The notes under the pieces are model-generated. The model was given only the letters and a program-made list of their open reading frames with translations, did not search any database and was not told the DNA's origin. The position numbers and the translations under genes are program-made. A stretch of 64,000 nt of DNA. It comes from Isoetes taiwanensis (taxonomy: Eukaryota; Streptophyta; Lycopodiopsida; Isoetales; Isoetaceae). Below are positions 1 through 11,050 of this stretch, piece by piece. The stretch lies in contig JAJEKV010000001.1 of the NCBI GenBank assembly GCA_021234155.1, positions 31,076,177 through 31,140,176 on the forward strand, read 5' to 3'. Every line of letters begins with the position of its first letter. The first letter of the stretch is position 1.

Positions 1-421
1 ATTTCCATGTAAGAGGAGTGTCACGTACTGAAGTTCCTTAATGCCCTGCTCGTTTATAAATGAGATCCACCCCAAACTGCTGATTAGGAGTGACGTTATC
101 TCATAGTGTAACAACTTCACCCAAGCAGACATTTTAAGGTAAGTTGTTTCATAACATCCTAGAGTGTTAAGCATGAACTTCATATAAACATCCTAGGATA
201 ATATCAGAAACAAATTGCTTATCTCATAGCCGATGAACTCCAACGTATTCTCAAGTGCCCAGCCGATCCAAAGTTTGTTAGAATCAAAAGTTTCTAGAAA
301 CAGAAAGGTGAGGATCGCCAGATCGCGAAAAACGCAGCGTGTCGCCTGCCTTCCCCTCGCTACTAAGAGACCGCTAGTGGTCGCAGTACAACGATGGTTT
401 AATCTTGCTTCCGTACTCTGC

Positions 422-600
422 TCCTAAGATTAACCCTTCTATTCTAAGATTCTACTTTTGTTTCTAAGATTAGCTCTTCAGGCTAAGATCCGCCTCTTCT
501 CGCTTCTAAGATCCTTATGTTCCCTCGCTTCTAATATCCGCCTTCCTCTTCTAAGATCCGATCCCAAGACCTCGGGCTCCTTCTAAGATCCTGATCCTGC
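422..600. repeat. Degenerate short repeat, core TTCTAAGATCC
   Basis: About eight copies of a TTCTAAGATCC-like word recur at roughly 19-33 base spacing (near 423, 443, 462, 481, 505, 530, 549 and 582). They are separated by pyrimidine-rich spacers. The later copies end in CCG or CCT and the earlier ones in TTA, so the array is degenerate. No coding frame follows the periodicity. I do not recognise the family; it may be a decayed minisatellite. Confidence 0.55.
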
Positions 601-729
601 CTCGAGCAAACCCTCGAACTGTGGCTTGGCAATATAACGCCCTGCCTTCTGGACGCTACTAAATTTTTTTGGCACGCCGGTGTACTTTCATCGCCTTTTG
701 CACGTCCTTTCGCCGTGACGCTATCTATA

Positions 730-996
730 CCTTATTTATCAACACCCCTCATGTTTGAACAAAAAAAAATGCACTGGGTTTTTGTGGACTTAAGCGAACC
801 GTGACATGTTAAAGCTGTGGCTTCGAGTTCCTTATTTATCAACTCTCATCATGTTTGAACCGAAAAAAATACAGGGGGTTTTTGTGGAAAGTGAACTTTT
901 TCCGCCGTGACATGTTAAAGCCACATTGAAAGAAAATATACACGCAGTTTATCTGATTTTACACTGGTTCAAACATGACTGCAGTTGTTAAACAAG
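730..996. repeat. Direct duplication plus inverted copy (foldback-like)
   Basis: A block starting CCTTATTTATCAAC, running through CATGTTTGAAC and ending near GTGACATGTTAAAGC occurs at 730-816 and again at 830-923. At 966-996 the start of the block returns in reverse complement (GGTTCAAACATG, then a diverged GTTGTTAAACAAGG). The outer arms could pair into a foldback of about 30 bases. A decayed MITE or foldback element is possible. I see no target-site duplication and no coding capacity. Confidence 0.45.
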
Positions 997-3249
997 GCGT
1001 TTGATTTGGCTTTGGTTTAAGACGTCAAGTGAGACAAATAAAGCATTTATGCGTGGTTCGTCTTAACTCCATTTAGAGTCATAGATGGATCCTCCTATAC
1101 TTTGCATGGAAAATTTTCAATTGGATCAGCTTCTAAGACCAAAGATTCTTTATCGCCTACAATGCACTAACAGGCCTATGGAACTCACAAAAAAGTACAA
1201 AGAAATGCATATTGTTAGAATTAAAGCCCCCACTCCTAAGAGTTTCGAGGAAAACCCTACACACAAGAATGATGACAACCCAGATAATAATACATCATGA
1301 TATATATAATACATGTCAAGATACTCATATGTAGATCGAAATGGAGTGTGCACATCTATTACCTCCCCTAAGATATGATCCCAGAGTCGATTGAAGCCGG
1401 TACCACATCATATGTCAGCCTGGCTAGGGCGGACCAATCCAAAGATGGCGTACAAGTTCGCACAACTCCCTCAATCCACTCCATTCTGGCTCCTCACTGG
1501 CAAGCGCATGCCAAATGAGGCCTTTGCCTACATCATATCTCCATATTAATTAGATCTAGAATCATTTTTCGATGCTCCCACCAAGCTTGAAGATAAGCCC
1601 CAACCGCGTGAGACGAGAAAGTAACGCGAGAAACTCAACAGCATAGAACCAATTCCACATGATCTCTTGCAAAGAAAGAGCCACCAGATTGACGAGCTTC
1701 TTCACTGAACAAAACATCACAAACACAGCCTCACATTGACATCCAACCAGCCTTTCCATTCATCTAAGTTTTGATTCCAATGTCTCCAGACTCCTACAAG
1801 TGTATACCGATGTTCTAAACCAGCCTAACTCTTTTCCAATGATAGCCCTACTGCATAACCAACAAAAAGAATTGCAAATGGTGCATAACCAAGATTTGCA
1901 TGGTGGGGGATGATTACCGTAATTCCCTAGTGCTCGTAGCCAGAAATGCTTTCCTGCCAGGCTCCATCAGCTCTACCAAGGCCGCTATGGAAAAGCTCTA
2001 AATCTCGGACCTCGGGTTCCTTCCCTCCATCTCAAGGCCCCTTTTCCATCATTTTTCCTTCAATCTCCCCAACCACCGAAAGCCTGAATAACACGAAGCC
2101 TAAGCAAATTTACTTTTGCACAAAGATCCACCGACACCGGGCGACCTAGCACTTACAGCACCACCAGCTTAGCAAATACCAAGATATGCCAGACATATGC
2201 CTAAGATATACCCGATATGCCCACATACCCACATAACGAGTTTGCTCTAGGGCAACCCAAAAATATTGACTTTGAACTATGCTCCAGCAAAATGCTTAGA
2301 TAAGAAGATACAAGACAAGTGGAAAACCAGAAAAGAAAATGTAGGCCTATTGGCAGATTGAAAAGAAAGGCATCCCAAATGAAACCATCCAAGCAAACAT
2401 TGTGGGCCAGCCTCATATACCCTACTATTTCCATAAAGAATCATAACCAAACTCTCCTCAATGGTTAATAAATCTGTGAAAATGGTAAAGGAAAAACTGT
2501 AATGGGTACAAAGTTTGAGCAAAATAATTGGCTGCATATATTTTAGATAATCAAGATTTGGCAAAAGATAAGAGAGGAGATTGGAATCCCCAAATGAGTC
2601 CACGAAACTGGCTAAGTAAAAATTCTACTAAACTTACTAGTAGCAAAAACATATTCCATCATGCCTACATAATGACTAATTTGATAGCAATATAAATACA
2701 CAAATTAAACTCAAGACATCTAAACTTTGGCAGGAAGATTCAAGGGTAAAAGATCTATGGAAAACTGACATAACAGACAAATGTTCTCCCAACAACGCAT
2801 GAAAAGAAAAAATTAAACCGATATAGACGTACTTAAAATGCTCATTGTTGAAACAAACAAAATAAAGAAACCATAGCAAAGAAATCTAAACAGACTATCA
2901 CAACAGAAAAGGGCAAGCAAAGTCACTTATCTGTTAGAGTTAGTTTGACACCATCCTCTATCCTCTTCTTCTAGTTGCATAATTGTAACAACATGAAAAT
3001 ACTGAAGAAATCTTGAACAAACACTGTTGCAGTATAGGTATAGACCATTTGAAAACAAGAGTTCAATGACAAGCCGGGATCCAAAATTTGTGATGCCATC
3101 TAATCCTCATCACAAACCTTGCTGAAAGCCATAGGTACCATATTAGAATTGAAGCCTGGGCTCTACCAAAAACGCAGTCATCTTTTGAGAGGATAAATAA
3201 TTTGAAACAATCTCTGTCGGCTCTAGAACAAGATCACATGCTTGTGAAT
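997..3249. other. No recognisable gene
   Basis: AT-rich sequence with only short, compositionally unremarkable reading frames on both strands. I see no domain, splice pattern, tRNA, microsatellite or mobile-element signature here. Confidence 0.5.
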
Positions 3250-4348
3250 TATTTGATTATGAATCGCCCTTCCATGCAGAATACTCCTCTCCTGACATTG
3301 GTGCATGCCTTCAAAACACTCAGAAAAATGATTGTATCTGGATCTAACCCTTCTTTTTACATCTTCTCATAAAGATCAAGAGCAAGAAGCCCTTGCCCAT
3401 GTTGAGCAAATCCAACAACCATTATAGCCCAAGTCACAACATCCTGCTTTGGAGGAATTTCTAAGGGATGTACCCAATAAGAATCCACTTATTATGATTT
3501 CGCTATGAATGAGCCTGCCCTCCCTTATAGTACCAGAGCTAGCACACACTTTCAAGACTCCCATAAACGTAGCTTCATCAGGTATTATACCTTCATGGTG
3601 CATCATATGAAATATATGGAAAGAGCAAACACCTTTTCCATGATAAAGAAACCCTGCAATCATTGCATTATAGGGTTCAACGCTCAGAATTTTTAATGTT
3701 CTAAAGACAATGCAGACTTCTTGCATGCTCCCACACTTCATATACATATCAATCAGGGATGTAGCGATAACAATATCTGATTGAAAACCTCTTCGTAATC
3801 ATGGTGTAATGGATACTGATTTCCTGCCAATATAATTTCCCCTCCAGCTATAAACGCTTGGTTTTGGGATGTTGTTAAAGGCTTGATTAGATTCAATATT
3901 TTGAATGATAGGTAAAAAGCCTTATAAGACGGTCTCCCAAAACAGATATATAAGCTAATCCCGTATGAATGATAAAGAATTGCACTTCCTTCCCACATTT
4001 AAAGCCTTTCATTTTCTCACAGGCCTGGAGTAGGTAATAAGCAATGTTTCTATTTAACGAAAAGTGACTCTTTATGACCTCAATTGCCTCCCAATGCCGC
4101 TCCTCCTCGCATAATTTACCCAAAGTTTCAGTCTTCCTATTTGAGTTTCTAAGCTTATGAAATTGAGGCCAAGCACGGATAGATGCCTCGTGGACTAAGG
4201 CATGGCACCGCAGTCGCATGTGGCGCCTGATACTCCTTGACACATTTTTTGGACCGCAGCGAGATATATTTGAAAACAAAGAGTCAACAAGACTTCTTCT
4301 CAGAGAGGATCTGGTCGAAGCCTTTGTTATAGCCGCAAAACCAAACAC
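3250..4348 (-). pseudogene. PPR protein pseudogene (PLS-type repeats)
   Basis: Decayed pentatricopeptide-repeat gene. Intact members are organelle RNA-binding proteins with tandem helical repeats of about 35 residues. The first segment (4348-3893) opens with a basic leader and reaches a PPR opening (YYLLQACEKMKGFKCGKEV, then LGDRLIRLFTYHSK). After a damaged stretch around 3750-3900, where repeats seem to be missing, the 3376-3747 frame resumes with MYMKCGSMQE, PYNAMIAGF, GIIPDEATFMGVLKVCASS and EGRLIHSEIIISGF. A frame shift near 3440 leads into DVVTWAIMVVGFAQHGQG, then GLDPDTIIFLSVLKACTN and a further partial repeat. Several frameshifts, an internal deletion and stops rule out a product. It is much shorter than typical PLS-class genes (usually 500 or more residues). 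No neighbouring gene belongs with it. Confidence 0.85.
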
Positions 4349-5273
4349 CTTCTAAAATTGATTCCTCCTGGGATAGGGGTATGTATATCTCTACAAAGTG
4401 ATGACCGATGGCATATTTGGGATCAGAAACAGCATGTCCGCACCGTGAACTCAATTCTGTTACTTAACAAAGGCCCGCGAGGCTGCTCTCTTGGTGGTAC
4501 GACCTAAAAATGTGACCCTCTAGAAACAAGGTCTTTGCTTGGAGGGGTTTGCCCTCCATGGCCCGGCAGGTGAAATAAACTAAATCATAGTTCAAAGTCA
4601 TGTTTTGGCATGATTGAATTACTTAAGTAATATATAAACGCCTCATTATATATAAAATTATTTAAAAGCTGCCCCTTGTTTGTAAAGAAATTCATCCTGA
4701 TAGTCGAATCCAAAATCGGCCGGTCCTTATATCGGTGTCGCCCGCCGTGGCCGTCCGAATCACGAGATCGTGGTGTGAGCGGTGACTTACTAATCAACCA
4801 TGACCCCGATTTGGGGCTTTTAATCTGGGCCCTTGACATTTAGGGCACATTTCATTGGACCGTCCATTGAAGGTGATTGGCATGCCGCAAGTCAATTGGA
4901 CTCTGCTTGCTCGATCTAGGGGTCATGCTAATCCGACCACATTGTCAGGCTCCTCTGTAAAGCGGCCGACATAATTTGAGAGTTCTTGATATACTAATCC
5001 GACCGGTTAATAGGCTCGAAACTTGGATTTCTTCATTAATACGTATTATGGCGGCAATGTGGGCGCCATTTGATTTAAGCTTTGTTGCTGATGGCTCCTC
5101 GACTTCCATTCTTAGACGAAAGATTCAGCACTTTTCGAGCATTGTTGCCAAGCCCCATATATTTTGATTCCGTATTTTTATACGTTTGCATTCTGTTTTT
5201 TTATAGCTTGATCCGTTTTCATTTATGAAGTAGATAAAAGCGGCGTGAGTATTCGATTAAAGCGACAACCTCC
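4349..5273. other. No recognisable gene
   Basis: Intergenic sequence between the PPR pseudogene and LINE-A. Reading frames are short with no family resemblance. A moderately GC-rich patch lies at 4720-4770. Confidence 0.45.
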
Positions 5274-5309
5274 TGCTTTTTATCCGGTTTTGCTGGTTTC
5301 AATTTATAG
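5274..5309. repeat. Possible target-site duplication, 3' side of LINE-A
   Basis: The stretch ending TTTTGCTGGTTTCAATTT, immediately outside the LINE-A pentamer tail, resembles 10,886-10,923 (TTTCTGCTGGTTTCGATTTT). The resemblance covers about 35 bases with small indels. This is what an old target-primed insertion leaves behind. The length is at the upper limit for LINE duplications, so chance similarity at the outer edge is possible. Confidence 0.5.
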
Positions 5310-5328
5310 AATAGAATAGAATAGAATA
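5306..5328 (-). repeat. Pentamer tail of LINE-A, (TATTC)n on the minus strand
   Basis: Four to five tandem AGAAT units on the plus strand read (TATTC)n at the 3' end of LINE-A. LINE-B and LINE-C have different short tails after a partly similar 3' end. Confidence 0.7.
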
Positions 5329-5399
5329 CATTATTGTCCTTGACCTTACGAGGCCTCTGGACTTGTGTAGCATCGTGAGCTCCTGATGGGGTTACTAGC

Positions 5400-8300
5400 T
5401 CATCCATATTTGGTTTTGTTGTAGCCTTTTAGAGGCTCACTTTTCCTAATAATGCCGGCGCACCTACTTTGTTCGGCGTCTGAGCTACGTCTTGGTGTGC
5501 GTCTATATCAATGACTTCAAAACATGCATTTGATGGGCATCTATGATTTGCATCTTGAGCAGCTCATATCCCGCAAAGCCACTTTGTTCGTGTGTTTCTA
5601 GATGCACCATTGTTCCGGCATCTCTGCGTATTACGCATCTGCTTGAATCTCTCATTGTTTACATCCTTGCCATTATGGCGTATAAGTTGCCCCATCTTAC
5701 TCTCACGTACTTTTCCTGATGTCTATGTATATTTAGACAGCCATTGAGCATGGTCTTCGTCCTCTACTTCCGATACATCACAGAGACTACGCATAGTCTG
5801 TCCTGTTAAATCTATTTTCCTCCCTGTGCTTTTCAATTCTCAGTCCATGGCACCCCATCCACGAACTTTGCTAAAATTGTCTCTCTTACATTTCCCTAGC
5901 GTGTTATCTTGGTACATTTGTTGTCCTATCATTAGCTCTGGGTTGAATAATGACATGAGCGAGGAGTGTTTTGGAGTCTGTGTGTTGTGGCATACCCGTA
6001 GCTTTTACACCGCCCATTCCTCATTCCATTGTCCTTCATTGATGGATTCCTCGATTCATCCCATTTCTCTTGTCCATATCGCTACATCTCTAAACCACCC
6101 ATTGCTTGTAGTGATGTGTGCCCTTGACTAGATTGATTGCGATGCTTCTTCTCGACTTCCCACACGCATTATTTCTTATGATGTGTCGATGGTCCTTTCC
6201 CAGCCTCTCACTTCCATGGGTTTTACATCTGTTCATACACCATAATTGTCAATGGTGTTTTGCTCTGAGTTTAGATTCCTGTTGTCTGTTGTCTGAAAAT
6301 ACCTTCTTGTTTTCCCATAACCCGGTCCCCATGCTTACGCCCGTCTGGTGCGTTATGGCCTCTAGTGTTGAATGGGTAACATTTGATTTCCCAATCTATT
6401 ATACATTTCTATTGCGAGAAGTTTTTCATGTTGTAATAACTATAATTTGCTTGGAATCAGCATCAACCCCTTTGCCCATTTCCTGTGCGATGCATTATGC
6501 GTACCCTGGTATTTGTACTCTGTTGCTTCTTCCGATTCTTGTCCCCTGAATGTTTGAGCAGTTTTGTGGCATTTATTCACATTACCAAAAAGACTATTTT
6601 TGGTTTTTGTGAGATTCCTTTATTAGCCTGTCTTTTCCTGAGGAAGATCTCCATTAGTTTCAACAGCACATGCCATTCCTTTGTTTTTGGTGGCCATCAT
6701 ACCGTCATCGACATATAACATATGATCGGTACCTTGGTTCCCCCAAGTGTGGAGCCCGTCCACATCCCTTCTTTGATACCTTTATAAAATCCTGTAGAGG
6801 CATCTATATATTCCAAACAATGTTGGTGATAAGGCATCCACTGTTTGACTCGTAGCCATGAGTTTATCTTTGTCCCTCTTCTTCTATCTTTGCATATGCT
6901 TTTATATTTAATCTATAATTGCCCCTACCATGTCTCTCGGTACTGCATGTCTATGAGCCTACCTTTGTGAGCTTTTCCCTTGATGCAGGTGTCAAAAGCT
7001 TTTCAAGTCTACAAAACAACATATCACTTTCTTTCATGGCCCTTATTATGCTCGATTAGTGTCGGAGAGTTACTAGATGGTCATTGTTGAGTGTTATTGC
7101 AGTGCAAAACTGCCTTGCCCACGTAACTCTCGGATTCCACATACGCCCACTGCTTTAGTTTATTGTCTAGAACCTTCCAGGTACCACTTTCGAAAATGGA
7201 ACTTACCATTATTATTGTCCACCGTAGTTTCAGTTTACATTTTACTCCCCCTTGTGGGGAATTGTAATACTGTGTATGCCATCATCTGGGAGCCTGTGTA
7301 TATTATCCCATTGGATATCCTACTGTCACTGCGTTGGCCATCCACATTTAATGCTTTCATCACTTCACCGTACATTGAGCCACGATTAGATCCATCATTT
7401 TGTAGTTAAATTGTTAGTGGCGGTGATGCCCACATCTTATATATTTTTCAGGTATTTCTCAACCGGCTGCTCCAATCTTGCCTCGTGTCTTCACCTCCCT
7501 AGTCCCTTGTTTCTTTTCTTTAAATCCGCCCCGAGAACTTGCGGGGGTGTTTTTGATTAACAGCCAGTCCCCATTGGTGTTGCATCGATTCTTATTCCTC
7601 TTTGCTTCCGGTAGCCTCGGTATATACATCTACTTCCAGTTTGATATGTTTTCTTACCTCTAAGTGCCTTGACGACTTCCTTTTCTCACATTCCTTGCAT
7701 TCGTCTTCGTGTTACCATATTAAGGGCTTGAGGCATTATTTTCCTTCCTCTTCCTTCTTTTCCCGAAATTTCTAATGCTACTTTTCAACTGTTATGTGTC
7801 ATTGGCGCATCTCCATTCTCATCTACATACTGTGTTCCTCCCATTTTCCACTTTCCCTTATCCTCCTTGATGGCTTGCCGCGAGCGATATACCGCTGGTT
7901 GTTAAAATATATTTTCCAGCTTCCCCACTGTCTCTCTCATGTATGTCTTTGTTCTTCATTTGCCCACGGGTTCCCCCCTTTGTAATTATCCAATGCACAT
8001 GGGCTATGGCTCTCCTCCTCCCCAATTAGCCATTCTAGTGCCGCAATTTAAATCCATGCTGCATGTTCGTTTAATGTATGTAATCTACTATACTTCTCCC
8101 ATATAGATTCGACTTGTGAATTTCACTGATCCACCATCCCATCATTTGTGCTCCATTTGCTATGATGGTCCACGTAGTGCGTGCATACTTGAGCAACAAT
8201 TCCCCTTAGCATTGATTTACTTGTCCTCGATTTTATCTGTTCCACTCTTGTGATCTTAACTGTTTTGGTTCCATTGCCCATTGTTTCATCTATACTGTGT

Positions 8301-8760
8301 ATTAACGCTTGCTCGGCCTATTCTAGCATTTAGATCACCGATTAGTATCATTGGTCACATTCCTTCCATTTCAACGGGGTTCCCTAGTTCTAACAATTCT
8401 AGTTTGTCACTACTTGGTGGATAGTATGCTATGTCGATTATTAGATCTTTTTATTTTGTAATTGAATACTACTAAGTACCATGTATCTTTTATTGACATC
8501 AAATTAGCCAAAATACATGTACACCATTTTACATTCTCCTTGACATAGCAGGGCTGGGCCTGCACTCCCTCTTTCCCCTTTTGAAGTCTTATCTTTCCGG
8601 TGAGGTAAATAGTAGTAGCCCTCCTCCTCGGTAGCCTCTTTATGTTGTGCTCATGTTCCTACTAGGCATATTATGTCATTCTTTATTATTGTCACAAAGC
8701 CTCTCTCCGTCGTCCCATACATTTGATGCAGTTCAGTACCATATCTTGACGTCTCCTTCC
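5400..8760 (-). pseudogene. LINE-A ORF2: endonuclease and reverse transcriptase, decayed
   Basis: ORF2 normally nicks target DNA and copies the element RNA onto it. Endonuclease evidence is DIICLVGT near 8,660 (matching the conserved ICLQET-type strand), EEEGYYYLPHRKDK near 8,600, AYYPPSSDKLELLE near 8,400 and LIGDLNARIG at 8,317-8,349. Reverse transcriptase evidence is ALSPTLFGIY at 6,804-6,835 and the catalytic box LYVDD at 6,704-6,720, about 40 residues later. A YKYPGT-like strand follows the RT core, as in intact LINEs. Frame changes occur every few hundred bases. Confidence 0.8.
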
Positions 8761-8935
8761 TACATGATTTGCCCTCTCGGGGTTTTGTTGCTACTGCCCG
8801 TTCCACCATTCTTCTCGGCGTGCGCCCCTGGTCCCTTCTTTGCCGGTTACCCGTTCCCTTTGAGGTCCTCGGTTATGTTTTTCCCTTACCGTTTCTTTCT
8901 CCCTCTGCATGTTGGCTCCTAGAGCACTATTGCTG

Positions 8936-9980
8936 TTAGTGCTCCCCACGATATCCCTTTTTCTGGTTTTGTGTTGGTATCGTTATTGGATTGATGTTCT
9001 CCCTTCCCCTCGGTCGCTTTCTGGTCCTGCATCCCCTCCTTTTGTTCTTGTCCGGCCCGACAAATTCCCATGTCCTCTTGTGTAGGAACACCTTGCCATT
9101 CTTGACCCTACTTTTGTATTCACCTTGATTTAGTTCCACAGCTTTGGCTAGTTCCATGCAACCCTTGTCGTTGCATGTGATTGTTAGGCTTCGCAGACTA
9201 TGATCCCATTTCTCGGCCTGGAACCCGTCGTAAATATTCTCTCTTTGGTATCGGTCTGAAAGTCGAGGTTTATATGCCTCGCCCGCCCCCTCCATTGCTT
9301 GCTGACAATGGCTAGATGCTCCTTGAACACCGTCTCTATCATACTGCCCGATAACTCGATGCGTATCCTCGTTAGGTTTCTCTGCTACCCCTATCGACTA
9401 ACGTCATGCTTAATTCTATTACATTCCTCATACTCCATAATATCACGGTTTTATCCTATCAAAAGATTCAGCCATCAATCCAACATTTCCTTTCTCTAAT
9501 TCAACCAACCTTTTTCCATATCTTAGCTTTTTCCTCTTCAATTCGTTCATCCTGTATTTGCATCTCCTCGCTTGTCTTCTCCACCCTTCTATCCCTACGT
9601 CGAGTTGGAGATATAGCTCGCCATTATTCTACAGTTGTACGTTTGACTAGTGTGTTGAGAGCATCCATACGAGGATTGGACTCCGGATATGCATCCCATC
9701 TGACGAAAATCTTCAGAGTCTTCAGCGACTTCTGCAGTACCCTTGCCATTTACCATTTTTCTTTTTCTTTGAGGCTGTTTTGCTTTCATCATTGCTCTTG
9801 AGTTCCTTTACCTTTAGTATTCTTGTTGTTCTTCTTCTTGATTATTCTTGTGCCCTATGCAGGAGGCAGCATTTTATTTCGATTGGGAAGGAGTTGGTAT
9901 CCTTATTCGTTCGGTCTATATATTGCATTGCTGAGCGGTCCTCTAATTCAAATTATCACCCGTTAATCCCATTTTGAATT
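8936..9980 (-). pseudogene. LINE-A ORF1-like region
   Basis: An open 119-codon segment (9,295-8,936) begins MEGAGEAYKPRLSDRYQREN and contains GFQAEKWDHSLRSLTITCND and KVFLHKRTWEFVGP. It ends in a basic, glutamine-rich tail about 200 bases before the endonuclease frame. An upstream basic stretch (KAKQPQRKRKMVNGKGT, 9,792-9,595) is probably the broken front of the same ORF. Position and basic character fit a LINE ORF1 nucleic-acid-binding protein. No zinc knuckle is visible. It could instead be the ORF2 leader. Confidence 0.6.
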
Positions 9981-10271
9981 CAGTATTAGGATAAGCCCCT
10001 TTAATTATTCCTACCAAAAATCATTTATTTTCTTTTAGCCCATTGGGTGTCTTTCTATATGATGATTCCGTTATGATTGATCTACTCCAGCCTTGGCGTA
10101 GGATTTGGCGGTTATCTTTTAGTAGTCTCCCTAGGGGTTAGTTGGAGGGTCGCATGACTCTCTTGGCCCCAAAAAGAGATTTGATTCCTGGCATTAATGG
10201 GAATTAGTACCTTTTTCATTGTATTTTCTTGTTCTTCCTGTATTTTTGAGTGTCTAGTGGTCAGGATGATG

Positions 10272-10680
10272 CAGTTGGTGGGTTTTTCCCTCGCTATCTG
10301 GTCCGTGCTCTCTTCAAGTCGCTTTATACTCTTTGATCTCGCACCATGCTTTTATGCAACTGCGATTTTGTGTCTTTAGCCGGTTATAGTGGTCCGGTTA
10401 CCAGTTGGTGGGTCTAGCCACCGCTATCACAGTGTACAGTAATTTGAAACCTCTGTCCCGTATCTTATTAAAGTCGCCTTTTACTCTTTGGATCCTGCGA
10501 TCCTTTGTTACTCATGTTTTTGGGCTAACATGCGTGCATAACCGAGTTGGTGGGTCGGCCCTCGCTATCTTGGTGTCACGTGGAGAAGTTGAAACTCTCT
10601 CTGATCCGCAAGCTTTATGTACCCTTTCGACCACCATCACATCTCTACCTGTGCGTTACCTCAATATAAATCCTATTCAT
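10272..10680 (-). repeat. Tandem units in the LINE-A 5' region
   Basis: Three diverged units begin near 10,272, 10,402 and 10,544 (plus strand AGTTGGTGGGT followed by a CGCTATC block). Units 1 and 2 share a further block, AGTCGC...TTTACTCTTTG. Spacing is 130 and 142 bases. Tandem 5' monomers carry the promoter in some LINE families, and their place at the 5' end fits that role. Promoter function here is inference. Confidence 0.6.
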
Positions 10681-10694
10681 ATGATAATTTGTTT

Positions 10695-10730
10695 GTTTTA
10701 TTTTATTTTATTTTATTTTATTTTATTTAT
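10695..10730. repeat. (TTTTA)n microsatellite
   Basis: About six tandem TTTTA units on the plus strand, inside the 5' part of LINE-A. It could be a simple slippage product or the tail of another, unrecognised insertion. Confidence 0.85.
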
Positions 10731-10885
10731 ACTCCCTTATTATGTGTTGGCTCCTATGTGTTTTCGCCACCCGTTGACATGTTGTCCCTGGTTCCATGAG
10801 CTTTGCCTGTCTTCCGCTAAGATGCACTATGCTTATACCCCTTTTTTTCCATTACGAATTATATGGCCGGGTAGATCGTGCCTGT

Positions 10886-10923
10886 GCTACTTTTATTCTG
10901 TTTCTGCTGGTTTCGATTTTATG
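10886..10923. repeat. Possible target-site duplication, 5' side of LINE-A
   Basis: Diverged partner of 5,274-5,309; see that entry. It sets the upper limit of LINE-A just before the P450 pseudogene. Confidence 0.5.
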
Positions 10924-10930
10924 GCTAGGT

Positions 10931-11032
10931 AAATCGATGCCCTCTGTGGCAAAACTTTTAGCATAGAATCGGGATTACACTGAAATCGATGCCCTGTGCC
11001 AAAACCTGTAGCATAGAATCGGGTTTACACTA
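10931..11032. repeat. 52-base tandem duplication
   Basis: AAATCGATGCCCT, then AAAC, then GCATAGAATCGGG and TTACACT occurs at 10,931-10,982 and immediately again at 10,983-11,032 with a few differences. It lies just before the first P450 exon. Confidence 0.85.
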
Positions 11033-11050
11033 TATTAATAGCTCCGTCAG

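Larger units (their letters stand above)
5310..10885 (-). mobile_element. LINE-A, near full-length non-LTR retrotransposon
   Basis: Minus-strand LINE of about 5.6 kb. In the element's own 5'-to-3' order it has: a 5' region with tandem units (10,680-10,272); an ORF1-like basic region (about 9,980-8,936); an endonuclease region (about 8,740-8,000); a reverse transcriptase region (about 7,200-6,500); the downstream part; and a (TATTC)n tail at 5,328-5,306. Similar sequence of about 35 bases flanks both ends and may be the target-site duplication. Many frameshifts and stops show it is dead. It shares domain type and a loosely similar 3' end with LINE-B and LINE-C. I cannot place it in a named plant LINE clade from sequence alone. 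The plus-strand frames within it are antisense shadows. Confidence 0.85.

Noticed and set aside
8936-9295. Intact 119-codon frame as an independent host gene
   Set aside because: Its position directly before a LINE endonuclease on the same strand and its basic composition fit LINE ORF1 better.
10405-10932. 175-codon plus-strand frame
   Set aside because: It is antisense within LINE-A, spans the tandem 5' units and a (TTTTA)n run, and has no domain features.
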